Below, in pieces: positions 35,968 to 43,924 of a DNA stretch of 64,000 nt (its first letter is position 1; every line of letters begins with the position of its first letter). This stretch comes from Streptomyces sp. Tue6028 (GTDB lineage Bacteria > Actinomycetota > Actinomycetes > Streptomycetales > Streptomycetaceae). Where the stretch lies: positions 325,176 to 389,175 of the forward strand of contig NZ_MLCE01000002.1 of the NCBI RefSeq assembly GCF_002300165.1, read 5' to 3'. Position numbers and translations under genes: made by a program. The notes beneath the pieces were generated by a model. That model was given only the letters and a program-made list of their open reading frames with translations, was not told the DNA's origin and searched no databases.

Positions 35968-37118
35968 CGAACGCGACGCCCACCGCTCCCCCGGCGGACA
36001 CCGGTCTGTCGGCGGCCGCGGGCAAGGTGGCCGAGCTGGCCGCGGAGCACGCGGCGGCCGCGGACTCCGACGACCGGCTGTCCGCCACCGTCGCCGAGGC
36101 CCTGGTGAGCGCCGGATTCGCGCGCCATCTGGTGGGCCCGCGATGGGGCGGTTCGGCAGCCGCCCCGGGCGCGGTGCGTGACCTCGCGCGGGCGCTGTCC
36201 GTGGTGGGCGCCGGATGCATGTCGGCGGCCTGGTGCGCCGGGGTGCTCGCCGCCGTGGGCCGCATGTGCTCGCACCTGCCCGAGGAGGGGCAGGCGGAAC
36301 TGTGGGGCGACGGGCCGGACGTACCGCTCGCCGGATCGCTGGCACCGTCGGGCACGGTCGACACGGTGCCGGGCGGCTGGCGACTGAGCGGCACCTGGGA
36401 CTTCGCCAGCGGGGTGGACCACGCGCAGTGGACGATGGTGGGCGGTCTGGTCCGCGGTCCCGAAGGTCCGCCCGCGCTGCGGCACTTCGTGCTGCCGCGC
36501 CGTGACTACCGGGTGCTGGACACCTGGCGCAATGTGGGGCTGCGCGGCACGGGCAGCAACAGTGTGGTCCTCGACGACGTCTTCGTGCCGGCGCACCGCA
36601 GCTTCGAGCACCGTACGGTTCTCGCCGGCGACCCGGCCCCCTCCGCTCCGCGCCTGCACCGCGTACCGCTCAAGCTGATCAACGGCCTGTTCTTCGTGGC
36701 CCCCGGCATCGGTGCGGTCGAGGGCGCTCTCGGGGCATGGACCCGATGGACCGCGAGCCGCGTCGAGATCAACGGCGTCCGGACCGGGTCCCGGCCCGGC
36801 GTGCGCCTGACGCTGGCCCGGGCCGCGGCCGCCCTCGACGCGGCACGGCTGATCGTCGACCACGCGGCGGCCGAGGCCGACGAGGCGGAGCCGACCCCGG
36901 CCCTGACGCTGCGGGTCACGCGTGACTACTCGACCGCGGTGGACCTGCTGCTCGACTCCGTGAACGGGCTGATGCGGATGAGCGGCGCCCGGGGCCAGGC
37001 CCTGTCCCACCCGGTTCAGCGGGTGTGGCGGGACGTGCACTGCATGGCCGGGCACGCCGCGCTCCAGCCGGACGTGAACGCCGACGGCTGGGCGAAGCAC
37101 GCGCTCGGCGAGGAATGA
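35964..37118 (+). CDS. two-component flavin-dependent monooxygenase (acyl-CoA dehydrogenase fold)
   Basis: A 384-residue group D flavin monooxygenase with the acyl-CoA dehydrogenase fold, as in HsaA and ActVA-ORF5. The flavin-site segment DTWRNVGLRGTGSNSVVLDDVFVP and GTWDFASGVDHAQW are characteristic. The adjacent flavin reductase supports a two-component system. Homologues also include sugar N-oxygenases (KijD3, DnmZ), but no aminosugar gene is present, so hydroxylation of the aglycone or aryl acid is more likely. It ends the operon before a strong terminator. Substrate unknown. Confidence 0.85.
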   Translation: MTNATPTAPPADTGLSAAAGKVAELAAEHAAAADSDDRLSATVAEALVSAGFARHLVGPRWGGSAAAPGAVRDLARALSVVGAGCMSAAWCAGVLAAVGRMCSHLPEEGQAELWGDGPDVPLAGSLAPSGTVDTVPGGWRLSGTWDFASGVDHAQWTMVGGLVRGPEGPPALRHFVLPRRDYRVLDTWRNVGLRGTGSNSVVLDDVFVPAHRSFEHRTVLAGDPAPSAPRLHRVPLKLINGLFFVAPGIGAVEGALGAWTRWTASRVEINGVRTGSRPGVRLTLARAAAALDAARLIVDHAAAEADEAEPTPALTLRVTRDYSTAVDLLLDSVNGLMRMSGARGQALSHPVQRVWRDVHCMAGHAALQPDVNADGWAKHALGEE

Positions 37119-37170
37119 CACGGTCCCGGCCGCGACACGGGCGGGCGGACGAGGAGACACGGAGAGGCAC

Positions 37171-37207
37171 GAGGAGAGGGGGCGGCCGTGGGCCGCCCCC
37201 TCTCCTC
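37171..37207. terminator. bidirectional hairpin terminator
   Basis: Perfect 17-bp arms (37171-37187 and 37191-37207) flank a GTG loop between converging operons that end at 37118 and 37228. Confidence 0.9.
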
Positions 37208-37227
37208 GTTGTGTCAGGCCCGCCCGG

Positions 37228-38526
37228 TCAGGACGCCGCCGCCACGAACTCGCGTATCGAGGCGACCATGTAGTCCACCATCTCCGGGGTGATGCCGGGG
37301 TAGACGCCGATCCAGAACGTCGCCTCGGTGGTGACGTCGCTGTTGGTCAGCTCCCCCACCACCCGGAAGTGCCGTCCCTCGTAAGCGGGATGCCGGGTGA
37401 GGTTGCCCGCGAACAGCCTCCGGGTGCGGATCTTGCGGTCCTCCAGGAAGGACACCAGGGCGGTGCGGGTGAAGGGGGCGTCGGGCAGGACGGTGAGGAC
37501 GAAGCCGAACCAGCTGGGATCGCTGCCGGGCGTCGCCTCGGGCAGCAGCAGCCCGGGGACGTCCTGGAGCCCGTCGCGCAGGCGCTGCCAGTTGCGCCGC
37601 CGTGCCGCGCCGAACTCCTCCAGGCGGCGCAGCTGGCTCAGGCCGAGGGCCGCCTGGACGTCCGTCGTCTTGAGGTTGTAGCCGACGTGCGAGAACACGT
37701 ACTTGTGGTCGTATCCCTGCGGGAGCGTGCCGAAGCTGTAGTCGAAGCGGCGCAGGCAGCGGTTGTCCTCGCCCGGTTCGCACCAGCAGTCGCGTCCCCA
37801 GTCCCGCATCGACTCGACGATCCGCGCGAGCGCCAGATTCCCGGTCAGTACGCAGCCGCCCTCCCCCATCGTGAGGTGGTGGGCGGGATAGAAGCTGACG
37901 GTGGACAGGTCGCCGAAGGTGCCGGTGAGCCGGCCCTGGTAGAGCGAGCCGACGGCGTCGCAGTTGTCCTCGACGAGGAACAGGCCGTGCCGGGAGGCGA
38001 GTTCGGCGATCTCGGCCGCCGGGAAGGGGTTGCCGAGCGCGTGCGCGACCATGATGGCGCGGGTCCGCGGCCCGATGGCCTCCTCGACGCGCTCCAGCGT
38101 CGTGTTGTACGTGCCGAGTTCGATGTCGACGAAGACCGGTACGAGGCCGTTCTGCAGCACCGGGTTGACGGTCGTGGGGAAGCCCGTCGCGACCGTGATC
38201 ACCTCGTCGCCGGGGACCAGCCGGGCATCCTCCAGCTGCGGCGAGGTGAGGGCGCTGAGCGCGAGGAGGTTGGCCGAGGAACCGGAGTTGGTGAGATGTG
38301 CCTTGCGCGCCTTCATCGCGCGGGCGAACCGGCTCTCGAAGGTCCGGGCCCGCGCTCCGGCGGCGATCGTCATGTCCAGGGCCGCTTCGACGAAGGCGAC
38401 CCGGTCCTCCTCGTCCAGCACCGCGCCCGAGGTGAGGATCGCCGTCTGTCCGGGGACGAAGCTGTCCTCGGTCTGCTCCTGGTGGAATTTCCGGGTCAGT
38501 TCCAGCAGTGCGCTGCGTATGTCCAT
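37228..38526 (-). CDS. NDP-4-keto-6-deoxyhexose 3-dehydratase (E1/SpnQ type, PMP and 2Fe-2S)
   Basis: A 432-residue PLP/PMP-fold enzyme that removes the C3 hydroxyl. SFYPAHHLTMGEGG has His (216/217) where aminotransferases have the Schiff-base Lys, the mark of 3-dehydratases. Cys189, Cys247, Cys249 and Cys257 fit exactly the C-X57-C-X1-C-X7-C iron-sulfur motif known for E1. Together these make an aminotransferase role very unlikely. It gives the 2,3,6-trideoxy sugar expected for an amicetose- or rhodinose-type unit. The 4-ketoreductase lies 4 bp upstream in the same operon. A dedicated E3-type reductase is not present. Confidence 0.94.
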   Translation of the reverse strand: MDIRSALLELTRKFHQEQTEDSFVPGQTAILTSGAVLDEEDRVAFVEAALDMTIAAGARARTFESRFARAMKARKAHLTNSGSSANLLALSALTSPQLEDARLVPGDEVITVATGFPTTVNPVLQNGLVPVFVDIELGTYNTTLERVEEAIGPRTRAIMVAHALGNPFPAAEIAELASRHGLFLVEDNCDAVGSLYQGRLTGTFGDLSTVSFYPAHHLTMGEGGCVLTGNLALARIVESMRDWGRDCWCEPGEDNRCLRRFDYSFGTLPQGYDHKYVFSHVGYNLKTTDVQAALGLSQLRRLEEFGAARRRNWQRLRDGLQDVPGLLLPEATPGSDPSWFGFVLTVLPDAPFTRTALVSFLEDRKIRTRRLFAGNLTRHPAYEGRHFRVVGELTNSDVTTEATFWIGVYPGITPEMVDYMVASIREFVAAAS

Positions 38527-38530
38527 CGGC

Positions 38531-39559
38531 TCAGTCAGGCCCTTCCTCGGCGTTGGTGATGACCTCGCTCCACATCGCCCGCACCGTCGAGGCCAGGCTG
38601 TGCCGCGGGTGCCACCCGAGCAGTCGCGCGGCGAGCCCGCCGTCCACGGCGAGCCAGTCGATCCCGGCGCTGCGCCCGGTGGCGTTGCCCTCCTCGACGA
38701 CCGTCGCGGGCACTCCGCTCACGGCGACGAGCAGGTCCACCAGCCGGCGCACTCCGACGGCCGTGCCGCTGCCGATGTTGACCGTCCGTCCGACGACGGG
38801 AAGGGTCGCGGCGGCGGCCACGGCGGCGGCGAGGTCGCGGCAGTCCACGTAGTCGCGTTCGGCGGTCAGGGGCGCGAGCGTCACCACCGCCGGCTCGCCC
38901 CGCACCGCCGCGTCGCGCAGCCGGGCGGCCACCCGGCCCAGCAGGCTGGAGCGCGGCAGCCCGGGTCCCGCACAGCTCGTCGCGCGGAGCACGACCCCGT
39001 CGAGCAGGCCCGCCCGGGTGGCGTCGAGGACGATCTCACTGCCCCTCAGTTTGCTTCTGCCGTATGCGGTCGACGGGTCCGTCGGCGCCTCCTCCGTCAG
39101 GGGCCGTCCCCGCGCGGGCATCTCGTACTCGAAGACCGAGCCGAGCTGCACCAGGCGGACCCGGTGGGGCACCTTGGCGACGGCGTCGCGCAGCCGCTCC
39201 ACGAGCGTCACGTTGGCTTCGTCCAGGGCCCGCCCGTCGTAGTCCCAGACCGCGCCGGCGGCGTTCACGACGACGGTCGCGCCGTGTTCGACGAGGAGAT
39301 CGGCGAGGGCGGCCGGAGGTCCGCCGACGAGGTCGATCCGCGCGGACGCCACACCGGGCGCGGGGCGCCGGGCGACCGACAGGACGCGGGCTCCGTGCGC
39401 GGTGAGCGCGGCGCAGACGTGCCGCCCCAAAAAGCCGCTGCCGCCGACCACGACGGCGTTCGGCCCCGGTCCGGACGCGGCACCGCCCAACTGCGGCCCG
39501 GTCAGAACGCCGTTCGGCTCCGGCGCGGTCACGACGCCGTTCACGTCCGGCGCGGTCAC
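38531..39559 (-). CDS. NDP-hexose 4-ketoreductase
   Basis: A 342-residue extended SDR. Rossmann VVVGGSGFLG follows an unusual N-terminal extension in which a VTAPxxNGV unit occurs in near-tandem copies. YGRSKLRG carries YxxxK. The GTG start at 39559 overlaps the glycosyltransferase stop (GTGA). It is similar to the partial reductase at 1-359, so each probably finishes one of the two sugars; adjacency to the 3-dehydratase suggests this one completes the trideoxy sugar. Confidence 0.86.
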   Translation of the reverse strand: MTAPDVNGVVTAPEPNGVLTGPQLGGAASGPGPNAVVVGGSGFLGRHVCAALTAHGARVLSVARRPAPGVASARIDLVGGPPAALADLLVEHGATVVVNAAGAVWDYDGRALDEANVTLVERLRDAVAKVPHRVRLVQLGSVFEYEMPARGRPLTEEAPTDPSTAYGRSKLRGSEIVLDATRAGLLDGVVLRATSCAGPGLPRSSLLGRVAARLRDAAVRGEPAVVTLAPLTAERDYVDCRDLAAAVAAAATLPVVGRTVNIGSGTAVGVRRLVDLLVAVSGVPATVVEEGNATGRSAGIDWLAVDGGLAARLLGWHPRHSLASTVRAMWSEVITNAEEGPD

Positions 39560-40749
39560 GACGCCGCGAGTCCGGCCGCCAGGGCGCTCGGGGACGGCAG
39601 CGCCGCCGTCTCCGAGGCCACCCGGCCGGCGGCCTCCCGGCAGGGACCGGGGTCCGCCAGCATCTCGGTGACCGTCTTCAGCAGCAGTTCGGTGCTGTCG
39701 AGCCGGTCCAGCATGACGCCCGCTCCGGAGCGGGCGATGCCGTGGCCGATCTCCGTACAGATCGGGGAGGGCGGCACGACGAGCTGCGGTACGCCCATGA
39801 CGACCGCGGTGAGTGCGGTGCCCGCCCCGCCGTGGTGGACCACCAGGTCGCAGGTCGGCAGCAGCGTGCGGAACGGGACGTCCCGGGCGACGCGCACATG
39901 CCCGGGCAGGGCGTCCGTCGCGACGGGTCCGCCCGGCGCCAGCACGATCTCGGCGTCGACGGAGTCCAGCGACTCCAGCGTCAGGGCGAGTACGTCGGGG
40001 CCGCCGGGGTCCCGATAGCGTGCGCCCGCGACTCCGGCGGTCACGCACACCCGGCGGGGGCGCTCGGGCCGCGCGAGCCAGTCCGGCTGGGGACCCGAAC
40101 CGTTGTACGGCACGCAGCGCATGGGCAGCCGCCGCACGGGCGCTCCGTCCGGGGGCCGCAGCGACGGAGGGCACGGGTCGACCCAGCCGGCCGGCGCCGT
40201 GACGTCGGCGCCGAACCGCTCGAACAGGCCGAGGTAGGCGGGCAGCGGCTCGCTGTCCGTGTCGCCGGTCGGCGGGTGCAGGGTGCTGCCGATCTCCCAG
40301 CCGTGGCCGACCGCGGGGACCCCGAGCACGGCGGCCAGCACCGGCCCGGCCATGGCCAGCACGTCGTGGACGACCAGGTCCGGCCGCCACCAGCGGCCGA
40401 AGTCGACCAGATCGTCCAGCATCAGCCCGGCGACCGCGCACTGCTTCTCGTACAGAGCGCGGATCACCCGGCGCCGGCCGCTGTCCAGGAGGTCGAGGTG
40501 GGCGGACCAGCCGTGTGGCCACCGGGCCGGGCGGCCCCAGGCGGCCAGTTCGGGCGGCTTGGGCAGTCCGGCGATCGCGTCCTGGTCGCCGACGGCGACC
40601 GCGCACAGCCCGGCTCGGGTCACGGCGTCCCGACAGCCGGGCGGGCCGGCGACCCGGACGTCGTGCCCGGCGGCCTGGAAGGCCCACGCCAGCGGAACCA
40701 TCGGGAACAAGTGCCCCGGTGCCGCCCAGGTCGTGAACAGCACGCGCAT
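39556..40749 (-). CDS. glycosyltransferase (GT1, UrdGT2/DnrS-like)
   Basis: A 397-residue GT-B glycosyltransferase that moves a deoxysugar from dTDP to the polyketide or a sugar. The N-terminus MRVLFTTWAAPGHLFPMVPLAWA is typical, and the nucleotide-sugar site contains LVVHHGGAGTA near residue 305. ATG 40749 is the first codon of the minus-strand operon with the 4-ketoreductase and 3-dehydratase. Candidate regulatory heptads lie upstream. It is paralogous to the enzyme at 42734-43882. Confidence 0.93.
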   Translation of the reverse strand: MRVLFTTWAAPGHLFPMVPLAWAFQAAGHDVRVAGPPGCRDAVTRAGLCAVAVGDQDAIAGLPKPPELAAWGRPARWPHGWSAHLDLLDSGRRRVIRALYEKQCAVAGLMLDDLVDFGRWWRPDLVVHDVLAMAGPVLAAVLGVPAVGHGWEIGSTLHPPTGDTDSEPLPAYLGLFERFGADVTAPAGWVDPCPPSLRPPDGAPVRRLPMRCVPYNGSGPQPDWLARPERPRRVCVTAGVAGARYRDPGGPDVLALTLESLDSVDAEIVLAPGGPVATDALPGHVRVARDVPFRTLLPTCDLVVHHGGAGTALTAVVMGVPQLVVPPSPICTEIGHGIARSGAGVMLDRLDSTELLLKTVTEMLADPGPCREAAGRVASETAALPSPSALAAGLAAS

Positions 40750-40819
40750 ACGCCCTCACCTCGCCCGGAGCATGCGGCGCCCGGTCGGCGCCTGAAGTCC
40801 CGGCCAGCTTCGTCGGCCG

Positions 40820-40851
40820 GGCTCAAGCGGGGCTGGAACTCCGATCCAGGA
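40820..40851. promoter_or_regulatory. candidate SARP heptads between glycosyltransferase and ABC genes
   Basis: Leftward, TGGATCG, TCCAGCC and TTGAGCC begin at 40848, 40837 and 40826, each 11 bp apart. Rightward, TCAAGCG, TGGAACT and TCCAGGA begin at 40823, 40834 and 40845. The leftward reading leaves a sensible leader of about 50 nt to ATG 40749. TAGCAT at 40917-40922 could be a -10 for the ABC operon. Confidence 0.4.
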
Positions 40852-40982
40852 CCGGCCCCCACACTCGCCCCGGATGCGTATCAGCGCCGTGTCAGCGACA
40901 TGGAAGTACCTGTTCCTAGCATCCAAAGCGACCCCGTCCGAGCCGGGACGTCCGGTTCGGGAGGAGAGAGAAGGGGAATCCT

Positions 40983-41915
40983 GTGACATCCGCGATCCAG
41001 GCCCGTGGTCTGGCCAAACGCTTCGGTGAGACGGCCGCGCTCACCTCCGTCGACCTCGATGTCGAGGCGGGGACCGTGCTCGGGCTGCTGGGCCCCAACG
41101 GCGCGGGCAAGACCACGGTCGTCCGTATCCTCGCCACCCTTCTACGGCCCGATGCCGGACAGGCCTTCATCCACGGCCACGACGTGACCAAGTCCCCGGA
41201 CCGGGTCCGCGAGATCATCGGCCTCACCGGCCAGTTCGCGGCGGTCGACGACAGCCTCACCGGCGTCGAGAACCTGCTGTTCCTCGGCCGGCTGCTGGGC
41301 AAGTCCCGTGCCGACGCGCGCGGTACGGCGCTGAGCCTGCTCGAACGGTTCGGGCTGTCCGACGCGGCGGACCGCACCGCCAAGACGTACTCCGGCGGTA
41401 TGCGCAGGCGGCTGGACCTGGCGGCCTGCCTGGTGGGCGAGCCGCGGGTGATCTTCCTGGACGAGCCGACCACGGGGCTGGACCCCAATGCCCGCGACCA
41501 GTTGTGGGACATCATCCGCGGCGAGGTCCGGCGCGGGGTGACGGTGCTGCTGACGACCCAGTACCTGGAGGAGGCCGACCAGCTCGCCGACGACATCGTG
41601 GTCGTCGACCAGGGCTCGGTCGTGGCTCGAGGAACCCCTGAGACGCTCAAGCGGGAGGTCGGCAGGCCCACTCTCCAGGTGCGTCCCGCGGACGGTGCGC
41701 AGGTGGACCGGGTGGCCGCGCTGGTGTCCGAGGTGATCGGCGAGCACACGAGCGACGGCCGGGTGGTCAAGGCGCGGGTGCGGGACACGGCGGCGATGTC
41801 GGCGATCGTGCGGCGGCTCGACGACGCCGGGATCGAGGTCGCCGAACTCTCGGTGCGGGAACCGAGCCTCGACGAGGTCTTCAAGCAGCTGACAGTGACG
41901 GGAGCGGCGGTATGA
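40983..41915 (+). CDS. ABC exporter ATP-binding protein (DrrA-like)
   Basis: A 310-residue ABC ATPase of the daunorubicin-resistance type. Walker A GPNGAGKTT is near residue 39, the signature TYSGGMRRRL near 139, and Walker B VIFLDEPTTGLDPNAR near 155. A DUF4162-like tail ends the protein. GTG 40983 is preceded by GAGAAGGGG. It overlaps the permease (ATGA). The pair probably exports the glycosylated product and gives self-resistance. Confidence 0.93.
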   Translation: MTSAIQARGLAKRFGETAALTSVDLDVEAGTVLGLLGPNGAGKTTVVRILATLLRPDAGQAFIHGHDVTKSPDRVREIIGLTGQFAAVDDSLTGVENLLFLGRLLGKSRADARGTALSLLERFGLSDAADRTAKTYSGGMRRRLDLAACLVGEPRVIFLDEPTTGLDPNARDQLWDIIRGEVRRGVTVLLTTQYLEEADQLADDIVVVDQGSVVARGTPETLKREVGRPTLQVRPADGAQVDRVAALVSEVIGEHTSDGRVVKARVRDTAAMSAIVRRLDDAGIEVAELSVREPSLDEVFKQLTVTGAAV

Positions 41916-42721
41916 CGGCCATCACCACGACCGAGGAGGCGCCGCAGGTGCGGCGTCGCGGGCCCGGATCCGCCGTGCGGCAGAGCGCGACGGTGGCCTG
42001 GCGACAGCTCGTGCAGATCAAGCACAGCCCGGAGACGCTGGTGGAGGTCGGCATCCAGCCGGTCATCTTCGTCTTCCTCTTCGCCTTCGTGCTCGCCGGT
42101 CAGATGGCCGGCTCGCGTGAGGCCTATCTGCAGTTCGTCGTCCCGGGGCTGATCGTGCAGAGCACCGTCCTGGTCACCGCGCGCACGGCCATCGGGATGA
42201 ACACCGATGTCACCAAGGGTCTCTTCGACCGCTTCCGCAGCCTGCCGATCTCGCGTACGGCACCGCTCATCGGCAGGATCCTGGCGGACTACGTGATGCT
42301 GGTCTGGTCCGTGGTGCTGCTGCTCGCCTTCGGCATGCTGCTGGGTTTCCGGATCGAGACCAACTGGGGTCAGCTGATCCCGATGTTCCTGCTGCTCCTG
42401 GCGTTCTCGTTCGCGCTGTCCTGGGCCTCGGTGCTGGCCGGGCTGCTCTCCAAGGACCCGGAGAGCGTGCAGGCCCTGGCCTTCGGGCTCATGCTGCCGC
42501 TGACGTTCATCAGTGACGCCTTCGTGCGGGTGGAGACCATGCCGGGCTGGCTCCAGGCGGTCGTCAAGCTCAACCCGGTGACCATGCTGGCCGATTCGAT
42601 CCGCGGTCTCCTGGTCGGCGGTCCGGTGGGGCAGCCCGTGACGAAGACGCTGATCGCCGCGGCGGTCCTCCTCGTGGTCTTCGCCCCGCTGGCCCTGCGC
42701 GCCTACCACCGTGAACGGTAA
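41912..42721 (+). CDS. ABC-2 exporter permease (DrrB-like)
   Basis: A 269-residue ABC-2 type membrane permease with about six hydrophobic segments (for example 47-70, 130-155, 165-190, 235-260). A cytosolic N-terminus of about 40 residues precedes them. It is coupled to the ATPase gene and followed, 12 bp later, by a glycosyltransferase. It should form the membrane part of the exporter. Confidence 0.92.
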   Translation: MTAITTTEEAPQVRRRGPGSAVRQSATVAWRQLVQIKHSPETLVEVGIQPVIFVFLFAFVLAGQMAGSREAYLQFVVPGLIVQSTVLVTARTAIGMNTDVTKGLFDRFRSLPISRTAPLIGRILADYVMLVWSVVLLLAFGMLLGFRIETNWGQLIPMFLLLLAFSFALSWASVLAGLLSKDPESVQALAFGLMLPLTFISDAFVRVETMPGWLQAVVKLNPVTMLADSIRGLLVGGPVGQPVTKTLIAAAVLLVVFAPLALRAYHRER

Positions 42722-42733
42722 GGAGGTTCAGGG

Positions 42734-43882
42734 ATGAGGGTGCTGGTCGTCGCCCTGGTACCGAGTCATCTGATGTCGATGGTCCCGGTCGCCTGGGCCC
42801 TGCGGTCGGCCGGGCACGAGGTCCTGGTCGCCGGCGGCGCTCCCGTGGTGGAGCGCGCCGCGGCGGCCGGTCTGTCGGGCGCCGTGGTGAGCGAGCCACC
42901 GGGCCGGCCGGTACGGCGGTCGGCGGCGCCCTCAGGGCTGCCCGGCGCCGGTCCGGACTGGGCGCTGCTCCAGGAGAGGTGGCGACAGCGCGTCGACGGC
43001 GTGCTCGACGAGCATCTGGACGTCGCCCGCCGGTGGCGGCCGGATCTGGTGCTGGTGGATCCGATCGAGTTCAGCGGTCTGATCGTGGCGGCCGCCCTGC
43101 GGGTGCCGGCCGTGCTGCACCGCTGGGGGCCGGACCGGATCAGCTCCCAGTCCGTTCCGCGGGCCGTCGAGGCGCTCGGCGAGGTGGCCGCCCGGCGCGG
43201 TGTGGACTCGGGTCCGGCGCTGCCCTCGCTGGTGCTGGACCCGTGCCCGCCGAGTCTGCAGTGCCCGGAGGCCTCGGCGGCCCAGCCGGTGCGCTTCGTG
43301 CCCTTCAACGGGGCGGGTTCACCGCCTCGTTGGGCGCCGCGGCCGGACGCGGGCAGGCGCCTGTGCGTCAGCTTCGGCGGCGAGACCCCGATGCTGACGC
43401 GGCCGGAGATCTGGGACGCGCTGATCCGTGAGCTCGCCGCCGTGCGGGACATGGAGTCGGTCGTCACCGCGGTCCCGCACGACGCGGCCGGTCTGCCCGC
43501 CTCTGTGCACGCGCCGGGCGCGGTTCCGCTGGACCTGTTCCTCGGTGACTGCGACGCGCTGCTGCATCACGGCGGCGCGGGGACGGCCCTGACCGGTCTG
43601 GCCTTCGGGGTGCCGCAGCTGGTCCTCGCCCAGTCGAACCCTTCGTGGGCGGCGGTCGGCGAGCGCGTCGCGGCGCGCGGGGCAGGCGTGGTCCTCGACC
43701 TCGACGCGGCTATGAGTGCGGACTCTTCGGCGGGGCTGCGGGCGACGGTGGAGTCGGTGCTCTCCGCTCCCGGTTACCGCTCCGCCGCCGAGTCGCTGGC
43801 CGACGAGATCAGGCGGCTCCCGGCGCCGAGCGACGTGGTGCCGTTGCTCGCGGAGCTGGCGGCGGCTCCTGTGGGCCGCTGA
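42734..43882 (+). CDS. glycosyltransferase (GT1)
   Basis: A 382-residue GT-B deoxysugar transferase. It starts MRVLVVALVPSHLMSMVPVAWAL, and ALLHHGGAGTALTGL is the donor site near residue 280. AAGGAGG lies upstream of ATG 42734. It is the second of two glycosyltransferases in the cluster, matching two deoxysugars; which adds the first sugar cannot be told. A hairpin terminator follows. Confidence 0.92.
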   Translation: MRVLVVALVPSHLMSMVPVAWALRSAGHEVLVAGGAPVVERAAAAGLSGAVVSEPPGRPVRRSAAPSGLPGAGPDWALLQERWRQRVDGVLDEHLDVARRWRPDLVLVDPIEFSGLIVAAALRVPAVLHRWGPDRISSQSVPRAVEALGEVAARRGVDSGPALPSLVLDPCPPSLQCPEASAAQPVRFVPFNGAGSPPRWAPRPDAGRRLCVSFGGETPMLTRPEIWDALIRELAAVRDMESVVTAVPHDAAGLPASVHAPGAVPLDLFLGDCDALLHHGGAGTALTGLAFGVPQLVLAQSNPSWAAVGERVAARGAGVVLDLDAAMSADSSAGLRATVESVLSAPGYRSAAESLADEIRRLPAPSDVVPLLAELAAAPVGR

Positions 43883-43885
43883 CCC

Positions 43886-43921
43886 GCGCGGCCGGCTGTC
43901 CCCGTGGACGGCCGGCCGCGC
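43886..43921. terminator. bidirectional hairpin terminator
   Basis: Sixteen-nt arms (43886-43901 and 43906-43921) pair with one G-T wobble around a CCGT loop. They lie between converging genes ending at 43882 and 43925. Confidence 0.85.
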
Positions 43922-43924
43922 AGG

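Noticed and set aside
35964..37118. Nitrososynthase for a nitrosugar
   Set aside because: The fold fits, but no sugar aminotransferase or N-methyltransferase is present to make an aminosugar substrate.
37228..38526. Sugar aminotransferase
   Set aside because: The Schiff-base Lys is replaced by His and the iron-sulfur Cys motif is complete, so it is a 3-dehydratase.
38531..40749. Fused glycosyltransferase-ketoreductase
   Set aside because: A single open frame spans the region, but the glycosyltransferase is read in another frame with its own stop, and a GTGA overlap gives two separate coupled genes.
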